A stretch of DNA of 64,000 nt from Bradyrhizobium sp. 1(2017) (GTDB taxonomy: Bacteria > Pseudomonadota > Alphaproteobacteria > Rhizobiales > Xanthobacteraceae): the NCBI RefSeq assembly GCF_011602485.2, contig NZ_CP050022.2:6344001-6408000 (forward strand), read 5' to 3'. The position numbers and the translations under genes are program-made. This document shows, one piece after another, positions 42,824-54,164 of the stretch. Position 1 is the stretch's first letter, and each line of letters begins with the position of its first letter. The notes below the pieces were generated by a model that saw nothing but the letters and a program-made list of their open reading frames with translations, was not told the DNA's origin and made no database searches.

Positions 42824-43711
42824 ATGAAGCCTTCCCCTACCCATCGTGCCAGTTTTTCGATCGGCAGCGAGGCGGCCGCCAGGCGCGTCGTCGATGTTCT
42901 GACTGAGGTGTTTTTCGAGGGCGATGCGGCGGTCGCGGCCTTCGAGCGGCCGGACGGACAATGGGACGTCACGCTGCATTTCGCCGAGGCACCGGACCAG
43001 GCACTACTGCGCGAACTCGTTGTAACTTCAGCAGGAAATGAGATTGCCGACACCCTCACCTTCGACACGATGGAGGCCAAGGACTGGGTCAAGGCCAGCC
43101 TCGAAGACCTCGTCCCGGTGCCAGCCGGCCGTTTCGTCGTGCACGGCAGCCACGACCGCGACCGGGTGGCGACAAACAAGCTCAAGATCGAGATCGAGGC
43201 GGCGCTGGCCTTCGGCACCGGCCATCACGGCACCACCCGCGGCTGTTTACTGTTGCTTGACCACGTCCTGAAGAGTTCCCGCCCGAGGAACCTGCTCGAC
43301 CTCGGCACCGGGACAGGCGTGCTTGCCATCGCGGCGGCCAAGGCGCTGCATCGCGCCGTGCTCGCCTCCGACATCGACCCGCCCTCCGTGCGGGTGGCGG
43401 CGGAGAATGCGACGCTGAACGAAGTTGGTAACCATGTGCGGGTGATCCGCGCCACCGGCTTCGCCGCGCCGGAGTTCGGCACATGCGGTCCATTCGACCT
43501 GGTGCTGGCGAACATCCTTGCCAACCCGCTCAGGCAATTGGCGAGCCCGATGGCGCGACATCTCGCGCCCGGTGGGCGCGTCATCCTCTCCGGCCTGTTG
43601 ACGCATCAGGCCCCCGCCGTCATCGCAGCCTACCGCGCGCGCGGCCTCGTGCCGCTGCGGCATCTGCGGATCGAGGGATGGAGCAGCCTGTTGCTGCGAA
43701 AGCTGTCGTAG
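42824..43711 (+). CDS. prmA: Ribosomal protein L11 methyltransferase
   Basis: 295 residues, standard PrmA size. WVKASLEDLVPVPAGRFVVHG is the N-terminal/linker part. EIEAALAFGTGHHGTTRGCLLLLD, LLDLGTGTGVLAIAAAKAL and VLASDIDPPSVRVAAENA form the SAM-binding core, and FDLVLANILANPLRQLA is the NPPY-like catalytic loop. It trimethylates lysines and the N-terminus of L11 in the cytoplasm. It is divergent from the Flp pilin gene with a 152-nt gap. Confidence 0.95.
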   Translation: MKPSPTHRASFSIGSEAAARRVVDVLTEVFFEGDAAVAAFERPDGQWDVTLHFAEAPDQALLRELVVTSAGNEIADTLTFDTMEAKDWVKASLEDLVPVPAGRFVVHGSHDRDRVATNKLKIEIEAALAFGTGHHGTTRGCLLLLDHVLKSSRPRNLLDLGTGTGVLAIAAAKALHRAVLASDIDPPSVRVAAENATLNEVGNHVRVIRATGFAAPEFGTCGPFDLVLANILANPLRQLASPMARHLAPGGRVILSGLLTHQAPAVIAAYRARGLVPLRHLRIEGWSSLLLRKLS

Positions 43712-43760
43712 GGGGTTTGCGCAGCGTCACCCACCGCTTCTGTCACCGCGGAGAAGACGT

Positions 43761-43788
43761 GGTGGGTTACGCCTTCGGCTAACCCACC
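43761..43788. repeat. Short palindrome GGTGGGTT...AACCCACC
   Basis: Arms GGTGGGTT (43761-43768) and AACCCACC (43781-43788) around a GCCTTCGGC core. This GGGTTAGCC-type hairpin recurs in many bacterial genomes. It lies between prmA and the convergent small gene, where it may end transcription. Confidence 0.7.
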
Positions 43789-43805
43789 CTACGAATTCGA
43801 CGCCG

Positions 43806-43985
43806 CTACTTCGCCGGCTTCTCGTCCTGGCGCGTCGCGCGCTCAGCTTGCAACGCCCGCCTCGCGCGGCGCTCGGCGAAACGCTCGATCATCTGGCTGA
43901 TGAGGCCACGCGGCTTCTGCGGTGTCGCCGCAGCCGGGGCACCGCGCGCGGGCGGCGAAATCCGCTCAAACGAGAATGATGGCAT
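43806..43985 (-). CDS. Small basic hypothetical protein
   Basis: 59 residues. From ATG 43985 it reads MPSFSFERISPPARGAPAAA, then a Pro/Lys link and a basic helix (LISQMIERFAERRARRALQAERATRQ) ending EKPAK. GAGGGGAC sits about 8 nt before the ATG. The amphipathic, Arg-rich C-terminal helix and the good ribosome-binding site suggest a real gene; no function is known. It is convergent with prmA and divergent from the aminopeptidase gene. Confidence 0.55.
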   Translation of the reverse strand: MPSFSFERISPPARGAPAAATPQKPRGLISQMIERFAERRARRALQAERATRQDEKPAK

Positions 43986-44172
43986 CGTGTGTCCCCTCGC
44001 CGTTGAGATGAACCACTTGCTCGAATTTCCCTGTCATCCGGACGAAGCGCAGCTGCCGCACCCTTTACTCCACTCAATTCGAATGGGACTATTTCAAGCA
44101 CAGTCCATGCCAGATGCGATGCAAATGCGTCTAGATTGCGGACTGCTCCCCATGATCCTAAAGTGATCCACC

Positions 44173-46002
44173 ATGTTCGAAGCGCATTTCCAGACATTCG
44201 AGGAGCCCGAGGCGGGCGTCGCATTGACGGCGCGCCTCGCTGCGCTCCGCGAAGAACTTGCCCGCCGGAAGCTGACCGGGTTCGTGATCCCACGCGCCGA
44301 CCAGCAGCAGAACGAGTATGTGCCGCCATCGGAAGAACGGCTCGCCTGGCTCACCGGCTTCACCGGATCGGCTGGTTTGGCGGTGGTGCTGACCCAGGAG
44401 GCCGCGATCTTCGTCGACGGCCGCTATACGCTCCAGGCCGCCAAGCAGGTCGATGCGAAGGCCTGGACGGTGGAATCGCTGATCGATCCGCCGCCGGAAA
44501 GCTGGCTGTCGGCGCATCTGAAGGCCGGCGACCGCCTCGGATTTGATCCCTGGCTGCACACTTCTTCGGCAGCCGAACGCCTCTCCGCCGCCTGCGCCAA
44601 GGCCGGCGCCGAATTGGTCGCCGTCGACAGTAATCCGATCGACGCGATCTGGCAGGACCGACCGCAGCCGCCACTTGCACCGGTAACCGTGCACGGACTG
44701 CAACATTCCGGCATCACCGAAGCCGACAAGCTGACGCAGGTCAGAAGCGAAATCGCTAAGCTCGGCGTCGATGCGCTGGTGGTATCGGACAGCCATGCCG
44801 TAGCCTGGACCTTCAACATCCGCGGCGCCGACGTCGCGCATACGCCGCTGCCGCTGTCCTACGCGCTGGTGCCGAAGGAGGGACGGCCGACCATCTTCAT
44901 CGACCACCGCAAGCTCTCCAACCTGACCCGCGACCATCTCGAGCAGTCCGCCGACGTGCAGGAGCCCGGTGCGATGGCGCCGACGCTGATGGCGCTGGCC
45001 AGGAGCGGCGCCGCAATCGCCCTCGACAATGCGACCGCCGCCGACGCGCTCGGCCGCCTGATCGCGGGGGCCGGCGGCAAGCCGGTGCGCGGAAGCGATC
45101 CGATCGCGCTATTGAAGGCGGTCAAGAACGCCAGCGAGATCGCGGGCACACAGACCGCGCACCGGCGCGACGCCGTGGCGCTGGCGCGCTTCCTCGCCTT
45201 CATCGATCGCGAGGCGGCAAGCGGCAAGCTCACCGAGATCGATGCGGTCGAGGCGCTGGAGACGTTTCGCCGCGACACCGGCGCGCTCAAGGACGTCTCG
45301 TTCCCGACCATATCGGGCACGGGCCCGAACGGTGCCATCGTACACTACCGCGTCACGCGCAAGAGCAACCGGCGGATCGCTCCCGGCGATTTGCTGCTGA
45401 TCGATTCCGGCGCGCAATATGAAGACGGCACCACCGATGTCACCCGCACGATGGCCGTGGGCGAGCCGACCGACGAGATGCGCGACCGCTTCACGCGCGT
45501 CCTGCGCGGCCATATCGCGATCGCACGCGCGGTCTTCCCCGACGGCACTACCGGCGCGCAGCTCGACACGCTGGCACGGCAATATCTGTGGGCCGCCGGC
45601 ATCGATTTCGAGCACGGCACCGGCCATGGCGTCGGCAGCTATCTCTCGGTGCATGAAGGGCCGGCGCGGATCTCGAAGCTCGGCACCACACCGCTGAAGC
45701 GCGGCATGATCCTGTCCAACGAGCCCGGCTATTACAAGACCGACGGCTTCGGCATCCGCATCGAGAACCTCGAACTCGTGGTCGCCGCCGACATCAAGGG
45801 CGCGGAAAAGCCGATGAACGCGTTCGAGACGCTGACGCTGGCGCCGATCGATCGCCGGCTGATCGATGTCGCGATGCTGAGCCGCGATGAGCTCGACTGG
45901 CTCAATGCGTACCATGCGCGGGTGAGAGCCGAGGTGCGGCCGGCGCTGGACGAGGCGACCAAGGCCTGGCTCGATCAGGCCACCGCGGAACTGCGGGCGT
46001 AG
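44173..46002 (+). CDS. Aminopeptidase P (Xaa-Pro aminopeptidase, M24B)
   Basis: 609 residues, the long three-domain form. N-terminal creatinase-like domains (TGFVIPRADQQQNEYVPPSEERLAWLTGFTGSAG) precede the C-terminal pita-bread fold. The five metal ligands are visible: DSGAQYEDGTTDVTRT (two Asp), HGTGHGVGSYLSVHEGP (His), SNEPGYY (Glu) and IENLEL (Glu). It releases N-terminal residues before proline using Mn in the cytoplasm. The ATG has no strong Shine-Dalgarno. The gene stands alone. Confidence 0.93.
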   Translation: MFEAHFQTFEEPEAGVALTARLAALREELARRKLTGFVIPRADQQQNEYVPPSEERLAWLTGFTGSAGLAVVLTQEAAIFVDGRYTLQAAKQVDAKAWTVESLIDPPPESWLSAHLKAGDRLGFDPWLHTSSAAERLSAACAKAGAELVAVDSNPIDAIWQDRPQPPLAPVTVHGLQHSGITEADKLTQVRSEIAKLGVDALVVSDSHAVAWTFNIRGADVAHTPLPLSYALVPKEGRPTIFIDHRKLSNLTRDHLEQSADVQEPGAMAPTLMALARSGAAIALDNATAADALGRLIAGAGGKPVRGSDPIALLKAVKNASEIAGTQTAHRRDAVALARFLAFIDREAASGKLTEIDAVEALETFRRDTGALKDVSFPTISGTGPNGAIVHYRVTRKSNRRIAPGDLLLIDSGAQYEDGTTDVTRTMAVGEPTDEMRDRFTRVLRGHIAIARAVFPDGTTGAQLDTLARQYLWAAGIDFEHGTGHGVGSYLSVHEGPARISKLGTTPLKRGMILSNEPGYYKTDGFGIRIENLELVVAADIKGAEKPMNAFETLTLAPIDRRLIDVAMLSRDELDWLNAYHARVRAEVRPALDEATKAWLDQATAELRA

Positions 46003-46317
46003 GCCCGTCATCTCGCGACGCATAGCACTACGCGCATTGCGCAAGGCTGCTTCCTCACGGCGGATGTCATTCCCCGCGAAAGCGGGGAATCCAGTACGCC
46101 GCGGCTTATCCGCATGCGACTCCCGCCTCTGGAATACTGGATCACCCGCTTTCGCGGGTGATGACAGCGGGTTTTCAGCACAGGCAACGCGCCCAATTGG
46201 TCGTCATCGCGCCTCCATCATAACCATCCCGAATTCCGTATAGCCGCATTCCGAAACGCCGATATCCGTCTTGCGCGAGCGCGCTACAGTCGATTCGAAT
46301 TCGAAAGACGGACACGT
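46003..46317. other. Intergenic region with palindromic repeat
   Basis: 315 nt between the aminopeptidase and efflux genes. Most of it is the repeat at 46066-46165. The remaining ~150 nt before the efflux gene are AT-richer (CAATTGG, TCGATTCGAATTCGAAAG) and probably hold its promoter. TTCGAATTCGAA at 46294-46305 is a perfect 12-nt palindrome just 12 nt before the start codon. Confidence 0.45.
46066..46165. repeat. Intergenic palindromic repeat, GTCATTCCCCGCGAAAGCGGGG type
   Basis: GTCATTCCCCGCGAAAGCGGGGAATCCAGTA at the left is mirrored by TACTGGATCACCCGCTTTCGCGGGTGATGAC at the right. The small inner palindromes CCCCGCGAAAGCGGGG and CCCGCTTTCGCGGG lie in each arm. Confidence 0.85.
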
Positions 46318-47592
46318 ATGCACGGCATGATCAGCAAGCCGCCGGGAGCGGCCACCAACATCGCGACGTCGCGCCTGGTGTTGCTGCTGCTCGTCGTCAT
46401 GACCGGAATCGCGCCGATCTCGCTCTATATGCTGGTTCCGGCGCTGCCGGTGCTGGCGACCGATTTCGGCAGCGACATCTCGATCGCGCAGATGACCGTG
46501 TCGCTCTACATGGTCGGCATCGCGCTGTCGCAGCTGATCATGGGACCGCTGTCGGACAGATTCGGCCGGCGCCCGGTGCTGCTCGGCGGCCTGGCGCTGA
46601 TGGTCGCGGCCAGCATCGCCTGCATCTTCGCCCAGACCCTGCCGCAGCTGATCGCCGCGCGCTTCTTCCAGGCGCTGGGCGGCGCCGCCGGCATGGTGGT
46701 GAGCCGCGCCATCATCCGCGACATCTACGAGCGCGATCGCGTCGCCTCGATGATCAGCCTCGTGGTCGCCGCGCTGATGATCGGGCAGATGGTCTCCCCG
46801 CTCACCGGCGGCCTGATCGAGACCGCCTTCGGCTGGCGCGCGATCTTCTACGCCATCACCATCGCGGCGATCATCGTCGCGGTCGGCATCGCCCTGGCGC
46901 TGCCGGAGACGCGCCGCAGCCGCGCGGCCGGCAGCGGCTTTCGCGGCGATGTCGGCGTCCTGATCCGCAACCGCGCCTTCGTCGGTTACGTGATGTGCCA
47001 GGTGCTGGCCTCGCAAATCATCTTCACCTTCGCCGGCGGCGGTCCCTACATCGTGGTGACGCAGATGGGCCGGAGCAGCGCCGAATATGGCGCGTGGTTC
47101 GCGACCACGGGTTTCGCCTATCTCGTCGGCAATCTGCTCTGCGTGCGCTTTGCGCCCAGGCACTCGCTGGAGAAGCTGATCTGGATCGGCCTCGGCCTCC
47201 AGCTCGCCGGCAGCCTGCTCAACCTGCTCTGGAGCTTCACCGGCTGGAACGAGGCGCCGGCCTGGCTGTTCGGTACGCAGATGATCGTGATGGCCGGCAA
47301 TGCCTTCGTGATGGCGAATTCCGCCGCCGGCGCCATCAGCATCCGCCCCGAAGCAGCCGGCACCGCCTCGGGCGCGATGGGCTTCCTCCAGCAGGGCATC
47401 GGCGCGCTGATGTCGCAATTCGGCGCCTATCTCGGCGGCCATTCCGCCACCACGCTGCCGCTCACCTCCGCGGTGCTCGCCATCTCGCTGCTCTGCGCCT
47501 GCACGATGATCTTCGTCGTGCCGCGGCGCGAGGTCGTGGTGAGCGAGGCGCTGATCGGGCAGGCGGAGGAGGAAGAGAGCGGGATGATGTGA
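46318..47592 (+). CDS. Bcr/CflA-family drug efflux MFS transporter
   Basis: 424 residues with twelve predicted membrane helices. PISLYMLVPALPVLATDFGSDISIAQMTVSLYMVGIALSQLIMGPLSDRFGRRPVLLGG contains MFS motif A and the Bcr/CflA start. ALGGAAGMVVSRAIIRDIYERDRVASMIS and PLTGGLIETAFGWRAIFY follow the DHA1 drug-proton antiporter pattern. It should export drugs or small solutes from the cytoplasm using the proton gradient. The 12-nt palindrome before the start may be a repressor site. A palindromic repeat follows the stop. Confidence 0.88.
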   Translation: MHGMISKPPGAATNIATSRLVLLLLVVMTGIAPISLYMLVPALPVLATDFGSDISIAQMTVSLYMVGIALSQLIMGPLSDRFGRRPVLLGGLALMVAASIACIFAQTLPQLIAARFFQALGGAAGMVVSRAIIRDIYERDRVASMISLVVAALMIGQMVSPLTGGLIETAFGWRAIFYAITIAAIIVAVGIALALPETRRSRAAGSGFRGDVGVLIRNRAFVGYVMCQVLASQIIFTFAGGGPYIVVTQMGRSSAEYGAWFATTGFAYLVGNLLCVRFAPRHSLEKLIWIGLGLQLAGSLLNLLWSFTGWNEAPAWLFGTQMIVMAGNAFVMANSAAGAISIRPEAAGTASGAMGFLQQGIGALMSQFGAYLGGHSATTLPLTSAVLAISLLCACTMIFVVPRREVVVSEALIGQAEEEESGMM

Positions 47593-47603
47593 GGTTTTTC
47601 TCG

Positions 47604-47704
47604 GTCATTCCGGGGCGCCTCGAGAGGCGAACCCGGAACCTCGAGATTCTCAGGTGCGCAAGTGCGCACCATAGTTCGATGCTTCGCATCGCCCCGGAAA
47701 TGAC
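47604..47704. repeat. Intergenic palindromic repeat, GTCATTCCGGGGCGC type
   Basis: From GTCATTCCGGGGCGC to GCCCCGGAAATGAC. The interior ACCTCGAGATTCTCAGGTGC plus GCGCACCATAGTTCGATGC is repeated inverted at 59748-59844. Located between the convergent efflux and ligA genes. Confidence 0.88.
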
Positions 47705-47714
47705 GGAATCAAAG

Positions 47715-49910
<2,196 letters not shown>

Positions 49911-49921
49911 TCAAGTCTCTC

Positions 49922-50019
49922 GCCCCGGACGCAGCGCCGCGCGAAGCGGTGCGCTGCAGAGCCGGAGCCCATGTGGTGGGGCATTCTGGGTCCCGGCTCG
50001 CGCTACGCGCGTCCGGGGC
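49922..50019. repeat. Intergenic palindromic repeat, CCCCGGACGC type
   Basis: GCCCCGGACGCAGCGCCGCGCGAAGC on the left is mirrored by GGCTCGCGCTACGCGCGTCCGGGGC on the right. It shares GCATTCTGGGTCCCGG with the copy at 63454-63581. It fills most of the 156-nt gap between recN and ligA, which are transcribed in the same direction. Confidence 0.85.
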
Positions 50020-50024
50020 AAGGT

Positions 50025-51698
50025 CTAAGCCGTCGCCGCCTTCAGCAGACGTTCCGCGGCTGCCCTCGCCTCGGCCGTGATCTCGGCGCCGGCGAGCATG
50101 CGCGCGATTTCCTCGCGGCGGTGGTCGGCGGCGAGCGCATTGACGCGGGTGGCGACCCGCTTGCCCTTGTCGAGGGCGTCCTTGGAGATCAGGAGGTGCT
50201 GGTCGGCGCGCGCGGCGACTTGCGGGGCGTGGGTCACGGCCATCACCTGGACCTTGCCGGCAAGCCGCGCCAGGCGCCCGCCGATGGCGTCGGCAACCGC
50301 GCCGCCGACACCGGTGTCGATCTCGTCGAAGACGAGCGTCGGCGCCGAGCCGCGGTCAGACAGCACCACCTTGAGCGCGAGCAGGAAGCGCGAGAGCTCG
50401 CCGCCGGAGGCGACCTTCATCAAGGGCCCGGGCTTGGTGCCCGGATTGGTCTGCACCCAGAACTCGACGCGGTCAAAACCTTGCGGTCCCGGCGCGGCCT
50501 CGTCGGTCTCGACCTGGGTCATGAATTTTGCGCGTTCGAGCTTGAGCGGCGCGAGCTCGGCATTGACGGCCTTGTTGAGCTTCTCGGCCGACTTCTGCCG
50601 CGCCAGTGACAGCTTCTTGGCGGCGGCCGCATAACGGCCGTCTGCCTCGATCGCAGCCTGCTCGAGCTTCTTCAGCCGCGAGGCGCCGGCGTCGATCAGC
50701 ACGACGTCGGCGGCGTATCTGGCGGCCAGCGCGGCGAGCCCGTCGACCGGCGTCGAATATTTGCGCGAGGCCGCGCGCAATGCGAACAGCCGTTCCTCGA
50801 TGCGTTCGAGCTCGGCCGGATCGAAATCGGTTGCGGCGAGCGCGGCCTGCAGATGCTGGTCGGCCTCCTCCAGCGCGTTGATGGCGGCGTCGATCGCCTT
50901 CACTGCGGGCTCGACCAGCGCCGGCGAATTGACGCCGCGCCGCTCCAGCCGGCGCACCGCGGCGGACAACGCCGCGACCGGGGAATGATTGCCGCCGACC
51001 GCCTCCTGCGCCTCGCGCAGATCGGACGCGATCTTCTCGCCCTGCATCATGGTGGTGCGGCGGTGGGCGAGCGAGGTCTCCTCGCCGTCCTTCGGCGCGA
51101 GCTGCTTCAGCTCGTCGGAGGCGTGGCGCAGATAATCGGCCTCGCGCGCGGCGCGCTCCATGCCGGTGCGATGCTCCTCCAGTGCGGTGTTGGCGGTGCG
51201 GCGCGCGTCCCAGAGTGCTTCGACGGCGGCGACGTCCTTCTCCAGGCCGGCAAAGGCGTCGAGCAGGCGGCGGTGGGTGGCGGCATCGACCAGCGCGCGC
51301 TCGTCGTGCTGGCCGTGGATCTCGACCAGGGCGGCGCCGACCGCCTTCAGCGTCTGCACGCTGATCGACTGGTCGTTGATGAAGGCGCGGGTGCGGCCGT
51401 CGGAGAGCTGCACGCGCCGGAGAATCATCTCACCGGTGTCGTCCAGACCGTTCTCGGCCAGGATCCTGGCCGCGGGGTGATTCTTGGGGACATCGAACAC
51501 GGCGGTGACCTGCCCCTGCTCCGCGCCATGGCGCACGAGGCCGGCGTCGCCGCGGCCGCCGAGCGCCAGCGCAAAGGCATCGAGCAGGATGGATTTGCCC
51601 GCACCGGTTTCGCCGGTCAAAACCGCGAGCCCGGTGGCGAATTCGATATCGAGCCGTTCGATCAGGACGATGTCACGGATCGACAGACGCGCCAGCAT
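50025..51698 (-). CDS. recN: DNA repair protein RecN
   Basis: 557 residues, usual for this SMC-like ATPase. LTGETGAGKSILLDAFALALGGRGD is Walker A near the N-terminus. VEIHGQHDERALVDAATHRRLLDAFAG, long coiled-coil segments at about 150-230 and 290-370, and the C-terminal SGGELSRFLLALKVVLSDRG, LVFDEIDTGVGG and VMAVTHAPQVAARADQHLLISK (signature, Walker B, switch) complete it. It holds broken DNA ends together for recombination. It starts 13 nt after bamD's stop, so bamD-recN form one transcript. Confidence 0.96.
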   Translation of the reverse strand: MLARLSIRDIVLIERLDIEFATGLAVLTGETGAGKSILLDAFALALGGRGDAGLVRHGAEQGQVTAVFDVPKNHPAARILAENGLDDTGEMILRRVQLSDGRTRAFINDQSISVQTLKAVGAALVEIHGQHDERALVDAATHRRLLDAFAGLEKDVAAVEALWDARRTANTALEEHRTGMERAAREADYLRHASDELKQLAPKDGEETSLAHRRTTMMQGEKIASDLREAQEAVGGNHSPVAALSAAVRRLERRGVNSPALVEPAVKAIDAAINALEEADQHLQAALAATDFDPAELERIEERLFALRAASRKYSTPVDGLAALAARYAADVVLIDAGASRLKKLEQAAIEADGRYAAAAKKLSLARQKSAEKLNKAVNAELAPLKLERAKFMTQVETDEAAPGPQGFDRVEFWVQTNPGTKPGPLMKVASGGELSRFLLALKVVLSDRGSAPTLVFDEIDTGVGGAVADAIGGRLARLAGKVQVMAVTHAPQVAARADQHLLISKDALDKGKRVATRVNALAADHRREEIARMLAGAEITAEARAAAERLLKAATA

Positions 51699-51711
51699 GG
51701 AACCAAATTTC

Positions 51712-52596
51712 CTAGCCGAGGCCCATCTTCTTGAAGGTCCGGCTGATCCAGGACCCCTGATTCTCGCTCGGCTCGAGACCGCCGGATTTTACAAGATTAT
51801 AGGCGTCCTTGTACCAGCGGCTGTCAGGAAAGTTGTGGCCAAGCACGGCCGCCGCGGTCTGCGCCTCGCCGACGATGCCGATCGCCATATAGGCCTCGGT
51901 CAGGCGGAACAGCGCCTCCTCGACATGGCGGGTGGTCTGGTACTGCGTGACCACGGTCTTGTAGCGGTTGATCGCCGCCGTGTAGTCGCGCTTCTGCGCG
52001 TAGTAGCGGCCGACGTTCATTTCCTTGCCGGCGAGCTGGTCGCGCGCGCCTTCGATCTTGGCCTTGGCCGAGGTCGCATATTCCGAGTTGGGATATTTGC
52101 GCACCACCTCTTCCAGCGCGGCGATCGCCTTCTCGGTACGGGCCTGGTCGCGGCTGGTGTCCGGAATCTGGTCGTAATGGGAGGCGGCGATCAAATATTG
52201 CGCATAGGCTGCGTCCGGGCTGCCGGGATGCAGCGTGACGTAGCGGGTGGCGGCGCCGATGCAGCCGTCATAGTCGCCGCCCTGGTAGGACGCGTAGGCC
52301 GACATCAGCAGCGATTTGCGCGCCCAGTCGGAATAAGGATGCTGGCGATCGACCTCCTCGAACTTCTTGGTCGCCGCCTTCATGTCCTTCTTCTCGTTCA
52401 TGAGGTACAGGCCCTCATTGTAGATCTTGTCGGCGGGCTCCTCGACGAAGGTGTCGTCCTTGGCGGTGAATTTGTCCCAGAGGGCGCCGGTGCCGCAGCC
52501 GGCCAGCGGCAGCGCGAGCATGAAGAGGGTCGCGGCCTGGACCAATCGACCGGCTCCGACCGAGAGATATCCGCGCGTCATACGCTGTGCCGACAT
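51712..52596 (-). CDS. bamD: Outer membrane assembly lipoprotein BamD
   Basis: 294 residues. The lipoprotein signal LVQAATLFMLALPLAGC has lipobox LAGC; a start at 52581 is also possible. KIYNEGLYLMNEKKDMKAATKKFEEVDRQHPYSDWARKSLLMSAYASYQGGDYDGCIGAATRYVTLHPGSPDAAYAQYLIAASHY is the TPR-like BamD fold, with the HP-Y-S-D/E signature. It works in the BAM complex that inserts beta-barrels in the outer membrane. Genes lpxC (upstream) and recN (downstream) give the standard alphaproteobacterial order. Confidence 0.94.
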   Translation of the reverse strand: MSAQRMTRGYLSVGAGRLVQAATLFMLALPLAGCGTGALWDKFTAKDDTFVEEPADKIYNEGLYLMNEKKDMKAATKKFEEVDRQHPYSDWARKSLLMSAYASYQGGDYDGCIGAATRYVTLHPGSPDAAYAQYLIAASHYDQIPDTSRDQARTEKAIAALEEVVRKYPNSEYATSAKAKIEGARDQLAGKEMNVGRYYAQKRDYTAAINRYKTVVTQYQTTRHVEEALFRLTEAYMAIGIVGEAQTAAAVLGHNFPDSRWYKDAYNLVKSGGLEPSENQGSWISRTFKKMGLG

Positions 52597-52838
52597 GAGT
52601 TTTGCCTTGACGCCCTGTGATGCGTGCCCGCCAGCCCATGACCCCCGTCACGGGCGCGAAATGTAACCGTGGTGCCTGCCATGCGACCACGCCGATTGAT
52701 CCGAAAAAGGATCGCTAATTAACCGGATAGGCAGGCATTTCGCCCGGATTAAGGCGAACGCGCCGCAATCCTAGCCGATCATGGTTACCAGGAGTTTCCC
52801 GGGGGTCGGTCGCAACCGTGCCTGCGACGACAGCTCTG

Positions 52839-53801
52839 TCAGGACACGTCCGGCCCGTAGGCCGCAGCGATCCGGCCGCCGACGATGCTGCCACCGACTT
52901 CGGTGACCGGGCGCGTGGTGCGGCGGGCCGCTTCGCCCTCGACTACCCGCCAGGCGGTGCGATCGGCCAGCAGCGCGGTCAGGACAGCGTGGTTGAGCTT
53001 GTGGCCGCCGCGCAGCGAGCGGTAGGCGCCAAGCAGCGGCAGGCCCGCCAGAGCGAGGTCGCCGATCACGTCCAGCACCTTGTGGCGGGCACATTCGTCG
53101 GCGTAGCGCAGGCCCTCGGTGTTGAGCAGCCGCTCGTCGTCAAACACGACAGTGTTGTCGAAGGAGGCGCCGAGTGCATAACCCGCGCTCCAGAGCCGCG
53201 CGACATCGCCCATCAGGCCGAACGTCCGGGCCCGACCGACTTCGCGGCGGAAGCGTTCCGGGCTGAGGTCGAAGGCGTAGCTCTGCTGGCCGATGACGGG
53301 GTTGGTGAAGTCGATCTCGACCTCGGCACGGAACCCGTTGGCATAGGGCCTGATCTCGCCGAAGGAGTCGCCGATCTTGACTGCGATCGGCTTCAAAACC
53401 TGGATGAAACGGCGCTGGGCCGATTGGGTGACGATACCGGCCTGATCAATCGCCGCAATGAAGGCAGCGGCGCTGCCGTCCATGATCGGCACTTCCGGTC
53501 CGTCGATCTCGATCGTGGCGTTGTCGACGCCCATGCCCCGCAGTGCAGCAAGCACATGCTCGGCAGTTGAGACCAGCGGACCGTTGCGATCGCCGAGGAC
53601 GGTGGCGAAATCGGTCGCGATCACCTGCTCGGCAGTGGCTTGAACTTCGCGGTCGCGTCCCTCGAGTCCGGTGCGGACAAAAACAAAGCCCGCGTCGATG
53701 GGCGCAGGCCCAAGCGTGAGAGTGACGGGAAGACCGGAATGAACGCCTACGCCTGCCACGGAGGCTTGCGCACGAAGCGTTGTTTGCCGGCTAAATTTCA
53801 T
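52839..53801 (-). CDS. lpxC: UDP-3-O-acyl-GlcNAc deacetylase
   Basis: 320 residues. RQTTLRAQASVAGVGVHSG is the start. STAEHVLAALRGMGVDNATIEIDGPEVPIMDGSAAAF holds the first zinc His. HKVLDVIGDLALAGLPLLG holds the second His and the zinc Asp, and GGHKLNHAVLTALL carries the catalytic His. It removes acetate from UDP-3-O-acyl-GlcNAc, the committed step of lipid A synthesis, in the cytoplasm. A 242-nt gap to bamD and a 363-nt gap to ftsZ suggest its own promoter. Confidence 0.96.
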   Translation of the reverse strand: MKFSRQTTLRAQASVAGVGVHSGLPVTLTLGPAPIDAGFVFVRTGLEGRDREVQATAEQVIATDFATVLGDRNGPLVSTAEHVLAALRGMGVDNATIEIDGPEVPIMDGSAAAFIAAIDQAGIVTQSAQRRFIQVLKPIAVKIGDSFGEIRPYANGFRAEVEIDFTNPVIGQQSYAFDLSPERFRREVGRARTFGLMGDVARLWSAGYALGASFDNTVVFDDERLLNTEGLRYADECARHKVLDVIGDLALAGLPLLGAYRSLRGGHKLNHAVLTALLADRTAWRVVEGEAARRTTRPVTEVGGSIVGGRIAAAYGPDVS

Positions 53802-54164
53802 CAGGAACCCGCCCCACTACGATCACCGCGACTTATACTAGACCCGCCTCGCCGGCCAGTGCCGACGTCCCCGCGAATCCGTATCCCCAAGTCACGCCAA
53901 ACCATAGTCACTGCCTCAAACAGCGCCAACTCACGCTTTTTTACCGATTGTTACCCCAAACCCGCCGTATTCGCGCCAAGGCTTAACCAAATTGGGCCGC
54001 TGTTTGGAGGGGGTACCGGTAGTTTTACTGAACCACCGAATGTGTAATTAATTATTTAAAATCAGTTGGTTGGCTGCACAATCCGGGCCTGCACGGGACA
54101 AAAGGAAAGGTCCCGGCAAGCTCGTTGCCGGGACCCTTTTTCGTCAGCCTTGTTGTAACAATCC
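53802..54164. promoter_or_regulatory. lpxC promoter region and ftsZ 3' end
   Basis: 363 nt between ftsZ and lpxC. It contains the ftsZ terminator at 54109-54135 and an AT-rich block (GTAATTAATTATTTAAAATC, 54042-54061) well suited to the lpxC promoter. TTAACC at 53983-53988 is a single CtrA-like half site. No gene seen. Confidence 0.5.
54109..54135 (-). terminator. Rho-independent terminator after ftsZ
   Basis: A perfect 11-bp stem GGTCCCGGCAA (54109-54119) and TTGCCGGGACC (54125-54135), loop 5 nt. On the minus strand it is followed by TTTCCTTTT; on the plus strand by CTTTTTCG, so it could act both ways. It lies 30 nt past the ftsZ stop and separates ftsQAZ from lpxC. Confidence 0.85.
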
